A stretch of 64,000 nt of DNA from Pseudomonas sp. K2I15 (GTDB lineage Bacteria; Pseudomonadota; Gammaproteobacteria; Pseudomonadales; Pseudomonadaceae): contig NZ_NIXO01000024.1 of NCBI RefSeq assembly GCF_002204795.1, forward strand, positions 28,844 to 92,843, in the 5' to 3' direction. Below, in pieces: positions 16,233-25,426 of this stretch. Under the pieces are notes generated by a model. It was given only the letters and a program-made list of their open reading frames with translations. It did not search any database and had not been told where the DNA came from. Every line of letters begins with the position of its first letter. The stretch's first letter is position 1. The translations under genes were made by a program, and so were the position numbers.

Positions 16233-17243
16233 TTGTCTGCTCAAGTCATCGCGATTGACGCAATGGGCGGGGACTTCGGTCCCCGCAGCATTGTTCAGGC
16301 CTGCATTGCTTGCCTGTCTGCTACGCCCTCGCTGCACCTGACCCTCGTCGGTCAACCCTCCTTACTTGAAGAACTGATTGCCAGCCATCCGGCGGTGGAT
16401 CGCGCGCGCCTGACTATTACACCGGCCAGCGAAACCATCACTATGGATGAAAAGCCTGCGCAGGCCTTGCGCGGCAAACCGGATTCTTCGATGCGGGTGG
16501 CCCTTGAGTTGGTGCGCGACGGCAAGGCCCAGGCTTGTGTCAGTGCCGGCAATACCGGGGCGTTGATGGCGTTGTCGCGGCATGTGCTGAAAACCCTGCC
16601 GGGCATTGACCGGCCGGCGATGGTCGCGGCGATCCCAACCCAGCAAGGCTATTGCCAGTTGCTGGACTTGGGGGCGAACGTCGATTGCAGCGCCGAGCAT
16701 TTGCTGCATTTTGCGCTGATGGGCTCGGTGGCGGCCGAAGCGCTGGGCGTGGCCCGGCCGCGGGTGGCGTTGCTGAATATCGGCACCGAAGACATCAAGG
16801 GCAATCAGCAGGTCAAGCTGGCGGCGACGCTGTTGCAAAGCGCGCGCGGCTTGAACTACATCGGCTTTGTCGAGGGTGACGGTTTGTACCGCGGCGAAGC
16901 AGACGTGGTGGTGTGCGACGGGTTTGTCGGCAACATCCTGCTCAAGTCCAGCGAAGGCCTGGCGACGATGATTGCGGCGCGCATCGAGGCCTTGTTCAAG
17001 CGCAACCTGGCGTCGCGGCTAGTGGGTGCCCTGGCGCTGCCCTTGATGCGGCGCTTGCAGGCTGACCTGGCACCGGCGCGGCATAATGGCGCGAGTTTCC
17101 TGGGTTTGCAGGGCATCGTGGTGAAAAGTCATGGCTCGGCGGGGGTGCAGGGTTTTCAAAGTGCCATCCAGCGCGCCTTGATCGAGATCCAGGAAAACCT
17201 GCCGCAACGCTTGCACGGCCGCCTTGAGGATCTGTTGCCTTAG
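16233..17243 (+). CDS. plsX: Phosphate acyltransferase PlsX
   Basis: PlsX converts acyl-ACP to acyl-phosphate for glycerolipid synthesis. It is a peripheral membrane enzyme. 336 residues. The N-terminal signature IAIDAMGGDFGPRSIV (residues 6-21) is followed by SAGNTGALMALS and the C-terminal GFVGNILLKSSEG. The start is a TTG four bases after the rpmF stop; no ATG or GTG lies between that stop and the signature. The fab genes follow on the same strand after about 125 bases. Confidence 0.96.
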   Translation: MSAQVIAIDAMGGDFGPRSIVQACIACLSATPSLHLTLVGQPSLLEELIASHPAVDRARLTITPASETITMDEKPAQALRGKPDSSMRVALELVRDGKAQACVSAGNTGALMALSRHVLKTLPGIDRPAMVAAIPTQQGYCQLLDLGANVDCSAEHLLHFALMGSVAAEALGVARPRVALLNIGTEDIKGNQQVKLAATLLQSARGLNYIGFVEGDGLYRGEADVVVCDGFVGNILLKSSEGLATMIAARIEALFKRNLASRLVGALALPLMRRLQADLAPARHNGASFLGLQGIVVKSHGSAGVQGFQSAIQRALIEIQENLPQRLHGRLEDLLP

Positions 17244-17369
17244 GCGAATCGGTCCGGAAATGCTTAAATGTGACCGGCCAGTTCAATTGACCATCCAATC
17301 TGTCAGTTTCTTGCGCTCCCCGCTGTGGGGCGCCAATTTCCGACGACCAGATCATTAGGGGCTTGTTAC

Positions 17370-18308
17370 ATGTCTACATCCCTCGCATTCGTCTTTCCAG
17401 GGCAGGGTTCGCAGTCCCTCGGCATGTTGGCCGAGCTGGGCGCGGAACATCCGCTGATCCTGGAAACTTTCAAGGAAGCTTCCGATACCCTGGGTTACGA
17501 CCTGTGGGCACTGACCCAGCAAGGGCCGGAAGAGTTGCTCAACCAAACCGACAAGACCCAACCGGCCATCCTGACCGCCTCCGTTGCCCTGTGGCGCCTG
17601 TGGCTGGCTGAAGGTGGTGCGCGTCCGGCCTACGTCGCCGGTCACAGCCTGGGCGAATACAGCGCCCTGGTGGCCGCTGGCAGCCTGACCCTCGGTGAAG
17701 CGGTCAAGCTGGTCGAGCGTCGTGGCCAGTTGATGCAGGAAGCGGTTCCAGCCGGGCAGGGCGGCATGGCTGCCATTCTCGGCCTGGAAGATGCGGACGT
17801 GATCGCCGCCTGTGCCGAAGCGGCCCAGGGCGAAGTGGTCAGCGCCGTCAACTTCAACTCCCCTGGCCAGGTGGTGATCGCCGGTGCCAAGGCCGCTGTC
17901 GAGCGCGCCATCGAAGGCTGCAAGGCCCGTGGCGCCAAGCGTGCATTGCCGCTGCCGGTGAGCGTGCCGTCCCATTGTGAGCTGATGCGCCCGGCTGCCG
18001 AGCGTTTTGCCGAGTCGATCGCTGCGATCAACTGGCAGGCGCCGCAGATTCCGCTGGTGCAGAACGTCAGCGCTGCCGTTGCTCCCGACCTGGAAACCCT
18101 CAAGCGCGACCTGCTGGAGCAGTTGTACAAGCCGGTTCGCTGGGTTGAGTCGGTGCAGGCCCTGGCCGCCAACGGTGCAACCCAATTGGTAGAGTGCGGC
18201 CCGGGCAAAGTCCTGGCTGGCCTGAACAAGCGTTGCGCCGAAGGCGTGTCGACTTCCAACCTCAATACCCCGGATGCCTTCGCTGCCGCTCGCGCAGCCC
18301 TGGCCTGA
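17370..18308 (+). CDS. fabD: Malonyl-CoA:ACP transacylase FabD
   Basis: FabD loads malonyl groups onto acyl carrier protein for fatty-acid synthesis. 312 residues. The N-terminal FVFPGQGSQS (about 7-16), the nucleophile elbow GHSLGEYSALVA (Ser near residue 92) and the catalytic His in VSVPSHCELM (about residue 200) are intact. The ATG at 17370 is preceded by TTAGGGGCTTG and matches the family start MSTSLAFVF. It is the first gene of the fabD-fabG-acpP-fabF cluster. Confidence 0.97.
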   Translation: MSTSLAFVFPGQGSQSLGMLAELGAEHPLILETFKEASDTLGYDLWALTQQGPEELLNQTDKTQPAILTASVALWRLWLAEGGARPAYVAGHSLGEYSALVAAGSLTLGEAVKLVERRGQLMQEAVPAGQGGMAAILGLEDADVIAACAEAAQGEVVSAVNFNSPGQVVIAGAKAAVERAIEGCKARGAKRALPLPVSVPSHCELMRPAAERFAESIAAINWQAPQIPLVQNVSAAVAPDLETLKRDLLEQLYKPVRWVESVQALAANGATQLVECGPGKVLAGLNKRCAEGVSTSNLNTPDAFAAARAALA

Positions 18309-18339
18309 GCCTTAATTTCCGAACTTAGGAGAAGCCTGC

Positions 18340-19083
18340 ATGAGTCTGCAAGGTAAAGTTGCACTGGTTACCGGCGCAAGCCGTGGCATTGGCCAGGCGA
18401 TCGCCCTGGAGCTGGGTCGTCTGGGCGCTGTGGTCATCGGTACCGCAACCTCCGCCGCCGGCGCTGAGCGCATTGCCGCGACGCTGAAGGAAAACGGCGT
18501 TCAGGGCACCGGTCTTGAGCTTAACGTAACCAGCGATGAATCCGTTGCTGCTGTATTGGCTGAAATCACAGCGCAATTCGGTGTGCCGGCTATTCTGGTG
18601 AACAATGCCGGTATCACCCGCGATAACCTGATGATGCGCATGAAAGACGACGAGTGGCATGACGTCGTCGATACCAACTTGAACAGTCTGTTTCGGCTGT
18701 CCAAGGGTGTTTTGCGTGGCATGACCAAGGCCCGTTGGGGGCGAATTATCAATATTGGCTCTGTAGTGGGTGCCATGGGCAACGCAGGCCAAGTAAACTA
18801 TGCAGCGGCCAAGGCCGGTCTGGAAGGTTTCAGCCGTGCACTGGCGCGTGAAGTGGGCTCGCGGTCGATTACGGTCAACTCGGTGGCCCCTGGGTTCATC
18901 GACACCGATATGACCCGCGAACTGCCTGAAGCGCAGCGTGAAGCGTTGCTGACGCAGATTCCGCTGGGCCGTCTGGGCCAGGCTCAAGAGATCGCGAATG
19001 TGGTCGCTTTCCTGGCATCCGACGGTGCGGCATACGTGACTGGGGCTACAATCCCGGTTAACGGCGGGATGTACATGAGTTAA
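18340..19083 (+). CDS. fabG: 3-oxoacyl-ACP reductase FabG
   Basis: FabG reduces 3-ketoacyl-ACP with NADPH. The 247-residue SDR has the cofactor loop TGASRGIGQAIA (about residues 12-23), NNAGITRDNLMMRMK, and the catalytic Ser (INIGSVVG), Tyr and Lys (NYAAAKAG). An AGGAG box precedes the ATG. It lies 31 bases after fabD and 192 bases before acpP. Confidence 0.97.
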   Translation: MSLQGKVALVTGASRGIGQAIALELGRLGAVVIGTATSAAGAERIAATLKENGVQGTGLELNVTSDESVAAVLAEITAQFGVPAILVNNAGITRDNLMMRMKDDEWHDVVDTNLNSLFRLSKGVLRGMTKARWGRIINIGSVVGAMGNAGQVNYAAAKAGLEGFSRALAREVGSRSITVNSVAPGFIDTDMTRELPEAQREALLTQIPLGRLGQAQEIANVVAFLASDGAAYVTGATIPVNGGMYMS

Positions 19084-19195
19084 ATTGTGACGGATCGCTT
19101 CAAAAAAATGTCATACGAGCTGTCTAAAATCCGTTATAAAGCTGCAATCTATTTATAGGCAGATGGCCAATAGGGTACGAGGGTGAAGCTTTCAG

Positions 19196-19223
19196 TTGAA
19201 AAGCTGAAAAGTCTTTCTATACA
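19196..19223 (+). promoter_or_regulatory. Probable sigma-70 promoter of acpP
   Basis: TTGAAA (19196-19201) and TATACA (19218-19223) separated by 16 bases in the A+T-rich 192-base gap between fabG and acpP. It would let the very abundant acyl carrier protein be made separately from fabDG. Confidence 0.65.
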
Positions 19224-19275
19224 CTTACCCACTGGCCAGCTGCCTGAATTTGTCCATTAGGAGTGAAAACAAGGT

Positions 19276-19512
19276 ATGAGCACCATCGAAGAGCGCGTCA
19301 AGAAAATCGTTGCCGAGCAACTGGGCGTTAAAGAAGAAGAAGTGACCAACAGCGCTTCCTTCGTTGAAGACCTGGGTGCCGACTCCCTTGACACCGTTGA
19401 GCTGGTGATGGCTCTGGAAGAGGAATTCGAGACCGAAATCCCGGACGAAGAAGCTGAAAAAATCACTACCGTTCAAGCTGCTATTGATTACGTTACTGGC
19501 CACCAGGCGTAA
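19276..19512 (+). CDS. acpP: Acyl carrier protein AcpP
   Basis: The carrier of growing acyl chains in fatty-acid synthesis. 78 residues. The 4'-phosphopantetheine attachment Ser is in GADSLDTVELVMALE (Ser about residue 37). The sequence is very acidic, as usual. An AGGAG box (TTAGGAGTGAAAACAAGGT) precedes the ATG. It has its own probable promoter and is followed by a strong terminator before fabF. Confidence 0.98.
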   Translation: MSTIEERVKKIVAEQLGVKEEEVTNSASFVEDLGADSLDTVELVMALEEEFETEIPDEEAEKITTVQAAIDYVTGHQA

Positions 19513-19541
19513 TAGTTTGTAATCGTCGCTTGCTGTGATGG

Positions 19542-19578
19542 AAAAACCGCACTGCCCTATGGCGTGCGGTTTTTTCCT
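19542..19578 (+). terminator. Intrinsic terminator after acpP
   Basis: Stem AAAAACCGCAC / GTGCGGTTTTTT with an inner GCC/GGC pair, in the acpP-fabF gap. It should limit read-through into fabF and help set the excess of AcpP over FabF. Confidence 0.88.
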
Positions 19579-19622
19579 TTAAGCCTGATGCAAAGTGTCG
19601 TCATTAGAAAAAGGAGAGTGCT

Positions 19623-20867
19623 GTGTCGCGTAGACGCGTCGTAGTCACCGGTATGGGTATGTTGTCGCCACTGGGTACGGATGTGCCGAGCAGTTGGCAG
19701 GGCATTCTGGCTGGCCGCAGTGGTATTGGTCTGATCGAACACACGGACCTTTCTGCCTATTCCACCCGTTTTGGCGGCTCGGTAAAGGACTTCAATGTCG
19801 AGGAATATCTCTCGGTCAAAGAGTCCCGCAAACTCGACCTGTTCATTCAATACGGCCTGGCAGCCGGTTTTCAGGCGGTGCGTAATGCCGGCCTGGAAGT
19901 CACCGACGCCAACCGTGAGCGCATCGGCGTGGCCATGGGTTCGGGTATTGGCGGTCTGACCAATATCGAAGAAACCAGCCGCACGTTGCACGAGTCTGGC
20001 CCCCGTCGAATTTCACCGTTCTTCGTGCCTGGCTCGATCATCAATATGATTTCCGGTTTCCTGTCCATCCACTTGGGTGCCCAGGGGCCTAACTACGCCA
20101 TTTCCACGGCGTGCACCACGGGCACTCACTGCATCGGCATGGCGGCTCGTAACATCGCCTATGACGAAGCTGACGTGATGATCGCCGGCGGCGCCGAGAT
20201 GGCCGCCTGCGGCCTGGGCATGGGCGGCTTCGGCGCGTCCCGTGCGCTGTCGACCCGCAATGACGAGCCGACCCGTGCCAGCCGTCCGTGGGACAAGGGC
20301 CGTGACGGCTTTGTACTGGCCGACGGTGCCGGTGCGCTGGTGCTTGAAGAGCTGGAGCATGCGAAGGCCCGTGGCGCAACCATCTACGCCGAGCTGATTG
20401 GCTTCGGCATGAGCGGTGATGCGTACCACATGACCTCGCCACCGTCTGACGGTGCAGGCGCTGCACGCTGCATCACCAACGCGTTGCGTGATGCCAAGGT
20501 CAACATTGACCAGGTGCAGTACATCAACGCCCATGGCACGTCGACCGCGACGGGCGACCTGGCGGAAGCCGAGGCCATCAAGTCGGTGTTCGGCGAGCAC
20601 GCCTACAAGCTGGCGGTCAGCTCCACCAAGTCCATGACCGGCCACCTGTTGGGTGCGGCGGGCGCGGTCGAGGCGATCTTCAGTGTGCTGGCCATCAAGG
20701 ATCAGGTCGCCCCGCCGACCATCAACCTTGATGAGCCGGATGCAGGCTGCGACCTGAACTTTGTGCCTCACGAGCCGCAGAAGATGCCGATCGACGTGGT
20801 GTTGTCCAACTCGTTCGGTTTTGGTGGCACCAACGGTTCCCTGGTGTTCCGCCGGTTCGCCGAGTGA
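19623..20867 (+). CDS. fabF: 3-oxoacyl-ACP synthase II FabF
   Basis: FabF condenses malonyl-ACP with acyl-ACP in fatty-acid elongation. 414 residues. The nucleophilic Cys is in STACTTGTHCIG (about residue 164); the two catalytic histidines are in NAHGTSTATGD and SMTGHLLGAAGA. The C-terminal GFGGTNGSL block is intact. A GTG (19623) is the start, with AAGGAGAG nearby; it gives the family start MSRRRVVVTGMG. Its stop overlaps the pabC ATG by one base. Confidence 0.97.
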   Translation: MSRRRVVVTGMGMLSPLGTDVPSSWQGILAGRSGIGLIEHTDLSAYSTRFGGSVKDFNVEEYLSVKESRKLDLFIQYGLAAGFQAVRNAGLEVTDANRERIGVAMGSGIGGLTNIEETSRTLHESGPRRISPFFVPGSIINMISGFLSIHLGAQGPNYAISTACTTGTHCIGMAARNIAYDEADVMIAGGAEMAACGLGMGGFGASRALSTRNDEPTRASRPWDKGRDGFVLADGAGALVLEELEHAKARGATIYAELIGFGMSGDAYHMTSPPSDGAGAARCITNALRDAKVNIDQVQYINAHGTSTATGDLAEAEAIKSVFGEHAYKLAVSSTKSMTGHLLGAAGAVEAIFSVLAIKDQVAPPTINLDEPDAGCDLNFVPHEPQKMPIDVVLSNSFGFGGTNGSLVFRRFAE

Positions 20868-21682
20868 TGGAGAGCTGGGTCGACGGTCAGCCGGCGGGCG
20901 CAGTGCCCCTGAAAGACCGTGGCCTGGCGTACGGTGATGGTTTGTTCGAGACCATTGCCGTCAAGGCCGGGCAGCCCGTGTTGCTCGACCGCCACCTGCA
21001 GCGCCTCGATGAAGGCTGCAGGCGGTTGGCGATTGTTGCGGATCAGCCGTTGATCCGCAGCGAATTGCTGGCCTATGCCGCCGCCCTCGGTGACGGTGTA
21101 CTCAAGTTGATCCTGACCCGTGGCGATAGCCAGCGCGGTTATGGCATCAGCGCTGGCGCCCCGGCGCGGCGCATTCTGCAAGGCAGTCCTCCTGCCACTT
21201 ATCCCCCGGAACATGCAGCGTCAGGCATTCGCCTGTTTGCGTGTACCACCCGTTTGTCCGAGCAACCGTTGCTCGCCGGCCTCAAGCACCTCAATCGCCT
21301 GGAACAGGTATTCGCCCGCGCCGAGTGGCAGGATGCCGAGCACGCCGAAGGTTTGATGCTGGATATGTCCGGTCGAATCGTCGAAGGCGTATTCAGCAAC
21401 CTGTTTCTGGTACGTGACGGCGTGTTGCTGACCGCTGATCTGAATCGCTGTGGAGTCGCCGGCGTCATGCGGGCCGAGCTGTTGGCGCAGGCACAAGCGC
21501 TGGGCATCCCGACGAGCGTGGCCGATATCAGCCTTGAACAGCTGCAACAGGCCGACGAAGTCTTTGTGTGCAACAGCGTATATGGCATTTGGCCGGTGCG
21601 CGGATGTGCTGCGATGAGCTGGCCGGTTGGGCCGCTCACCCGTAAACTGCAGGGCATTGTTCGCGCACTATTGGGTATTTGA
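20867..21682 (+). CDS. pabC: Aminodeoxychorismate lyase PabC
   Basis: PabC removes pyruvate from aminodeoxychorismate to give p-aminobenzoate for folate synthesis; it is a PLP fold-type IV enzyme. 271 residues. The PLP Lys is expected in LAGLKHLNRLEQ (about residue 139). DRGLAYGDGLFETI near residue 19 is a family block. The ATG at 20867 overlaps the fabF TGA; a GTG one codon earlier is the alternative. Its location between fabF and mltG is conserved from E. coli to Pseudomonas. Confidence 0.95.
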   Translation: MESWVDGQPAGAVPLKDRGLAYGDGLFETIAVKAGQPVLLDRHLQRLDEGCRRLAIVADQPLIRSELLAYAAALGDGVLKLILTRGDSQRGYGISAGAPARRILQGSPPATYPPEHAASGIRLFACTTRLSEQPLLAGLKHLNRLEQVFARAEWQDAEHAEGLMLDMSGRIVEGVFSNLFLVRDGVLLTADLNRCGVAGVMRAELLAQAQALGIPTSVADISLEQLQQADEVFVCNSVYGIWPVRGCAAMSWPVGPLTRKLQGIVRALLGI

Positions 21683-21683
21683 T

Positions 21684-22808
21684 TTGAGACGTAAATTTGT
21701 ATTGTTGCTGGAGATCGGTCTGGTCCTGGCGGGTTTGCTGCTGGGCGCTTCGGCCTGGAAGCTGAACTCGGCCCTTGAGCAGCCCCTGAATCTGACCCAG
21801 GAGCAATTGCTGGACGTACCCGCTGGCGCGACGCCCACCGGCACCTTTAATCGCCTGGAAAACGACGGCGTGCTCAAGGATGCGTTCTGGTTGCGTCTTT
21901 ACTGGCGCTTCAACCTTGACGGCCAGCCGCTGCACAGCGGCGAATATCGCATGACCCCGGGCCTTACCGCCGAGGGCCTGATCGGTCTGTGGCAGCGTGG
22001 CGAGGTGGTGCAGTACAGCATCACGCTGGTGGAAGGCTGGAACTTCCGCCAGGTGCGCGCCGCCCTGGCCAAGCATGAAAAGATCGAGCAAACCCTGTCG
22101 GGCCTGAGTGACAGCGAGGTGATGGAACAACTCGGCCACCCTGGGGTGTTCCCCGAAGGCCGCTTCTTCCCGGACACCTACCGCTTCGTTCGCGGCATGA
22201 CCGACGTCGAGTTGCTGAAAAAGTCCTACAACCGTCTGGATGATGTCCTCGCCCAGGAGTGGAGCAAGCGCGCGGCCGATGCGCCGTACACCGAACCCTA
22301 TCAAGCGCTGATCATGGCCTCGCTGGTCGAGAAAGAAACCGGCGTGCCGCAAGAGCGCGGCCAGATTGCCGGGGTGTTCGTGCGGCGCATGCAGATCGGC
22401 ATGCTGCTGCAAACTGACCCCACGGTGATCTACGGCCTCGGCGAGCGCTACACCGGCAAGCTGACCCGCGCCCATCTCAAGGAGTCCACGCCCTACAACA
22501 CCTACGTGATCGCCGGCCTGCCGCCGACGCCGATTGCCATGGTCGGGCGGGAGGCGATTCATGCCGCGCTGAACCCGGTGGCGGGCAGCAGCCTGTATTT
22601 TGTCGCCCGCGGCGATGGCAGCCATATTTTCTCGGATAACCTGGATGCGCATAACGCTGCGGTGCGTGAGTTCCAGATGAAGCGTCGCGCCGATTACCGT
22701 TCGAGCCCGGCGCCCGCGCCGGCGGCAAAACCTGCGGACGCGCCGGTGGATACGCCTGCTGAACCGTCTCCCGCAGCCGACGAAGCCGCGCCGCAAAGCC
22801 CGCAATGA
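21684..22808 (+). CDS. mltG: Endolytic murein transglycosylase MltG (YceG)
   Basis: An inner-membrane enzyme that cleaves nascent glycan strands and may terminate polymerisation. With the TTG at 21684 as start the protein is 374 residues and begins with basic residues and a single membrane segment (LRRKFVLLLEIGLVLAGLLL). An open frame further upstream overlaps pabC and is not used. The catalytic Glu lies in ASLVEKETGVPQERGQIAGVF, and NTYVIAGLPPTPI is a family block. A Pro/Ala-rich tail ends the protein. It starts two bases after pabC. Confidence 0.93.
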   Translation: MRRKFVLLLEIGLVLAGLLLGASAWKLNSALEQPLNLTQEQLLDVPAGATPTGTFNRLENDGVLKDAFWLRLYWRFNLDGQPLHSGEYRMTPGLTAEGLIGLWQRGEVVQYSITLVEGWNFRQVRAALAKHEKIEQTLSGLSDSEVMEQLGHPGVFPEGRFFPDTYRFVRGMTDVELLKKSYNRLDDVLAQEWSKRAADAPYTEPYQALIMASLVEKETGVPQERGQIAGVFVRRMQIGMLLQTDPTVIYGLGERYTGKLTRAHLKESTPYNTYVIAGLPPTPIAMVGREAIHAALNPVAGSSLYFVARGDGSHIFSDNLDAHNAAVREFQMKRRADYRSSPAPAPAAKPADAPVDTPAEPSPAADEAAPQSPQ

Positions 22809-22827
22809 CTCTGACTAAGGACTGCCT

Positions 22828-23460
22828 GTGACTGGCTTGTTTATAACCCTGGAAGGCCCGGAAGGCGCCGGCAAAAGCACCAACCGCGAATACCTGGCCG
22901 AGCGCCTGCGCGCCGAGGGTATCGAGGTGCTGCTGACCCGCGAGCCCGGCGGCACGCCGCTGGCCGAGCGCATCCGTGAAGTGCTGCTGACCCCGGGCGA
23001 CGAACAGATGAACCCCGACACCGAGCTGTTGCTGGTATTCGCCGCCCGCGCCCAGCACCTGGCCGAAGTCATTCGCCCGGCGCTGGCCCGTGGTGCGGTG
23101 GTGATTTGTGACCGGTTTACCGATTCGACCTACGCCTATCAGGGTGGCGGTCGGGGCTTGTCCCTTGAGCGCATTGCGACCCTGGAGACCTTCGTCCAGG
23201 GCGATCTGCGTCCCGACCTGACCCTGGTGTTCGATCTGCCGGTTGAAGTCGGCATGGCCCGCGCCACTGCCCGTGGTCGCCTGGACCGTTTCGAACTGGA
23301 AACCCGGGTGTTTTTTGAGGCCGTGCGCAGCGCGTTTCTCAAGCGCGCCGAAGCCGACCCTGCACGCTATCACTTGCTGGATGCCGCATTGCCCCTGACT
23401 CAAGTACAACAGGCGATTGACGCCCTGTTGCCGAAACTCCTGGAGCGTGTCCGTGGCTGA
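22828..23460 (+). CDS. tmk: Thymidylate kinase Tmk
   Basis: Tmk phosphorylates dTMP to dTDP. 210 residues. The P-loop is EGPEGAGKST (about residues 8-17), the DR motif is ICDRFTDSTYAYQGGGRG (about 93-110), and the lid region ARGRLDRFE follows. A GTG start fits the family start MTGLFITLEGPEG. It overlaps holB by eight bases. Confidence 0.97.
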   Translation: MTGLFITLEGPEGAGKSTNREYLAERLRAEGIEVLLTREPGGTPLAERIREVLLTPGDEQMNPDTELLLVFAARAQHLAEVIRPALARGAVVICDRFTDSTYAYQGGGRGLSLERIATLETFVQGDLRPDLTLVFDLPVEVGMARATARGRLDRFELETRVFFEAVRSAFLKRAEADPARYHLLDAALPLTQVQQAIDALLPKLLERVRG

Positions 23461-24442
23461 AGCCTACCCGTGGCAGGACAGTCTCTGGCAGCAACTGGCG
23501 GGCCGTGCCCAGCACGCCCACGCCTATTTGCTGCACGGCCCGGTGGGCATCGGCAAGCGCGCGCTCGCCGAGCGGCTGATGGCCAGCTTGTTGTGCCAGC
23601 GGCCCAACGGCCTGGAGGCGTGCGGGGAATGTAAATCCTGCATGCTACTCAGGGCCGGCAGCCACCCGGACAACTACCTGCTGGAACCGGAAGAAGCCGA
23701 CAAGGCGATCAAGGTCGACCAGGTGCGTGATCTGGTCAGCTTCGTGGTGCAGACCGCGCAGATGGGCGGGCGCAAGGTGGTGCTGATCGAACCGGTGGAG
23801 TCGATGAACATCAACGCCGCCAACGCCTTGCTCAAGAGCCTCGAAGAACCGTCCGGCGATACCGTGCTGCTGTTGGTCAGCCACCAGTCCAGCCGCCTGC
23901 TGCCGACCATCCGCAGCCGTTGCGTGCAACAGGCTTGCCCGTTGCCTAGCGAAGCCATGAGCCTGCAATGGCTGGCCCAGGCGTTGCCGGAGTGTGGCGA
24001 GGCAGAGCGCGTCGAATTGCTGACCCTGGCGGCGGGCTCGCCGTTGGCAGCCGTCAAACTCCATGCCCAGGGCGTGCGTGAACAGCGTGCGCTGGTGGTG
24101 GATGGCGTGAAGAAGCTGCTCAAGCAGGAACTGTCCGCTACGCAACTGGCCGAAAGCGCCTGGAAAGACATTCCCTTGCTGCTGCTGTTCGACTGGTTCT
24201 GCGACTGGTCGAGCCTGATCCTGCGCTACCAACTGACCCAGGACGAAAACGGCCTGGGCCTTCCGGACATGCGCAAGGTTGTGCAATACCTGGCGCAGAA
24301 GAGCGCCCAGGACAAGGTCCTGAATATTCAGGACTGGATCCTCGCCCAACGCCAGAAAGTCCTGGGCAAAGCCAACCTCAACCGCGTGTTGTTGCTTGAG
24401 GCCTTGCTGGTGCAGTGGGTCGGCTTGCTCGGCCGGCGTTAA
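23453..24442 (+). CDS. holB: DNA polymerase III subunit delta' HolB
   Basis: Delta' is part of the clamp loader that opens the beta sliding clamp. 329 residues. It shows HGPVGIGKRALAERL (about 25-39), the zinc module CGECKSCMLLRAGSHPD (about 50-66) and an SRC-type motif TIRSRCVQQ. The GTG at 23453 within the tmk end was chosen because the upstream extension lies inside tmk. In P. aeruginosa the next gene is pilZ; here only 64 bases separate holB from tatD. Confidence 0.94.
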   Translation: MAEAYPWQDSLWQQLAGRAQHAHAYLLHGPVGIGKRALAERLMASLLCQRPNGLEACGECKSCMLLRAGSHPDNYLLEPEEADKAIKVDQVRDLVSFVVQTAQMGGRKVVLIEPVESMNINAANALLKSLEEPSGDTVLLLVSHQSSRLLPTIRSRCVQQACPLPSEAMSLQWLAQALPECGEAERVELLTLAAGSPLAAVKLHAQGVREQRALVVDGVKKLLKQELSATQLAESAWKDIPLLLLFDWFCDWSSLILRYQLTQDENGLGLPDMRKVVQYLAQKSAQDKVLNIQDWILAQRQKVLGKANLNRVLLLEALLVQWVGLLGRR

Positions 24443-24506
24443 CCTTCAGTGGCCGACGGGTGTATCGTTGGCCAGACACTTCCCGTGACTCAAGTTGTAG
24501 ATCCCT

Positions 24507-25292
24507 ATGCTCGTAGATTCCCATTGCCACCTTGATCGCCTCGACCTGGCCCAGCACGGCGGTTCTCTCGACGCTGCCCTTGAAGCAGCGCGCCAGCGCG
24601 GAGTAGGGCACTTCCTGTGCATCGGCGTCAGCGCCGAAAATGCCGCCGACGTCAAAGCCCTGGCCGATCGTTATGCCGACGTCGACTGCTCGGTGGGCAT
24701 TCACCCGCTGGATCTGAAACCCGGCGAAGCCCCGGCCCTAGACTGGTTGCTCGGCGAACTCAATCACCCGCGCGTGGTGGCCATCGGCGAGACCGGGCTG
24801 GATTACCACTACGAACCGCAAGCCGCCGAATTGCAGCAGGCGTCGTTCCGCCTGCACCTGCAAGCCGCCCAGCAGACCGGCAAACCGGTGATCGTCCACA
24901 CCCGTGGCGCCCGTGCCGACACCCTGACCCTGCTGCGCGAAGCCGCGCTGCCCCAGGCCGGTGTGCTGCATTGCTTCACTGAAGACTGGGACATGGCCAA
25001 GGCCGCCCTCGACCTGGGTTTCTACATTTCCCTCTCTGGCATCGTGACCTTCCGCAATGCCGACGCCCTGCGCGATGTAGCGCGGCAGGTGCCGGCAGAC
25101 CGCCTGCTGGTGGAAACCGATTCGCCGTACCTGGCGCCGATCCCTCATCGCGGCAAACCCAACCTGCCGGAATACGTACGGGATGTGGCGGATTACCTCG
25201 CGATGCTGCGGGGCGAGTCCTACGAGCGGTTTGCCGAACAGACCACCGAAAACTTCAAGCGCCTGTTCCCGCTGGCCCACGTCGGCCACTAA
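24507..25292 (+). CDS. TatD family metal-dependent hydrolase
   Basis: A 261-residue TIM-barrel deoxyribonuclease/hydrolase of the TatD (YcfH) family. Metal ligands are visible as DSHCHLD (residues 4-10), the Glu of IGETGLDYHY (about 92-101), VIVHTRGA, HCFTED, and the late Asp of LLVETDSPYLAP (about 200-211). Members act in DNA or D-aminoacyl-tRNA quality control; the substrate here is unknown. It ends the fab-holB cluster; a convergent RgsA-like RNA follows. Confidence 0.94.
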   Translation: MLVDSHCHLDRLDLAQHGGSLDAALEAARQRGVGHFLCIGVSAENAADVKALADRYADVDCSVGIHPLDLKPGEAPALDWLLGELNHPRVVAIGETGLDYHYEPQAAELQQASFRLHLQAAQQTGKPVIVHTRGARADTLTLLREAALPQAGVLHCFTEDWDMAKAALDLGFYISLSGIVTFRNADALRDVARQVPADRLLVETDSPYLAPIPHRGKPNLPEYVRDVADYLAMLRGESYERFAEQTTENFKRLFPLAHVGH

Positions 25293-25301
25293 ATCGCAGG
25301 C

Positions 25302-25420
25302 AAAAAAAACCCGGGTTCTGGGGGGGTGAATCCGGGCTAAGACCATTAGGAGTAAAACAAGGGCACGCAGTCCGTCGGTACCCAGGTCGACGCGTCACTT
25401 GGGGGAGATGCCACGCCGAC
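25302..25420 (-). ncRNA. rgsA: RgsA-like small RNA
   Basis: A minus-strand transcript is predicted between tatD and the TetR gene. It ends in an intrinsic terminator whose stem CCCGGATTC/GAACCCGGG (one mismatch) is followed by T8 at 25302-25309. A -10-like box CAATACT at 25427-25433 (one mismatch from the sigma-S-type CTATACT) would start it at about 25420, giving about 119 nucleotides. From memory, P. aeruginosa carries the RpoS-dependent sRNA RgsA (P16) between the tatD and TetR homologues, with a length near 120, so position, size and promoter type agree. I could not align the sequences. Confidence 0.72.
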
Positions 25421-25426
25421 ATTTCA

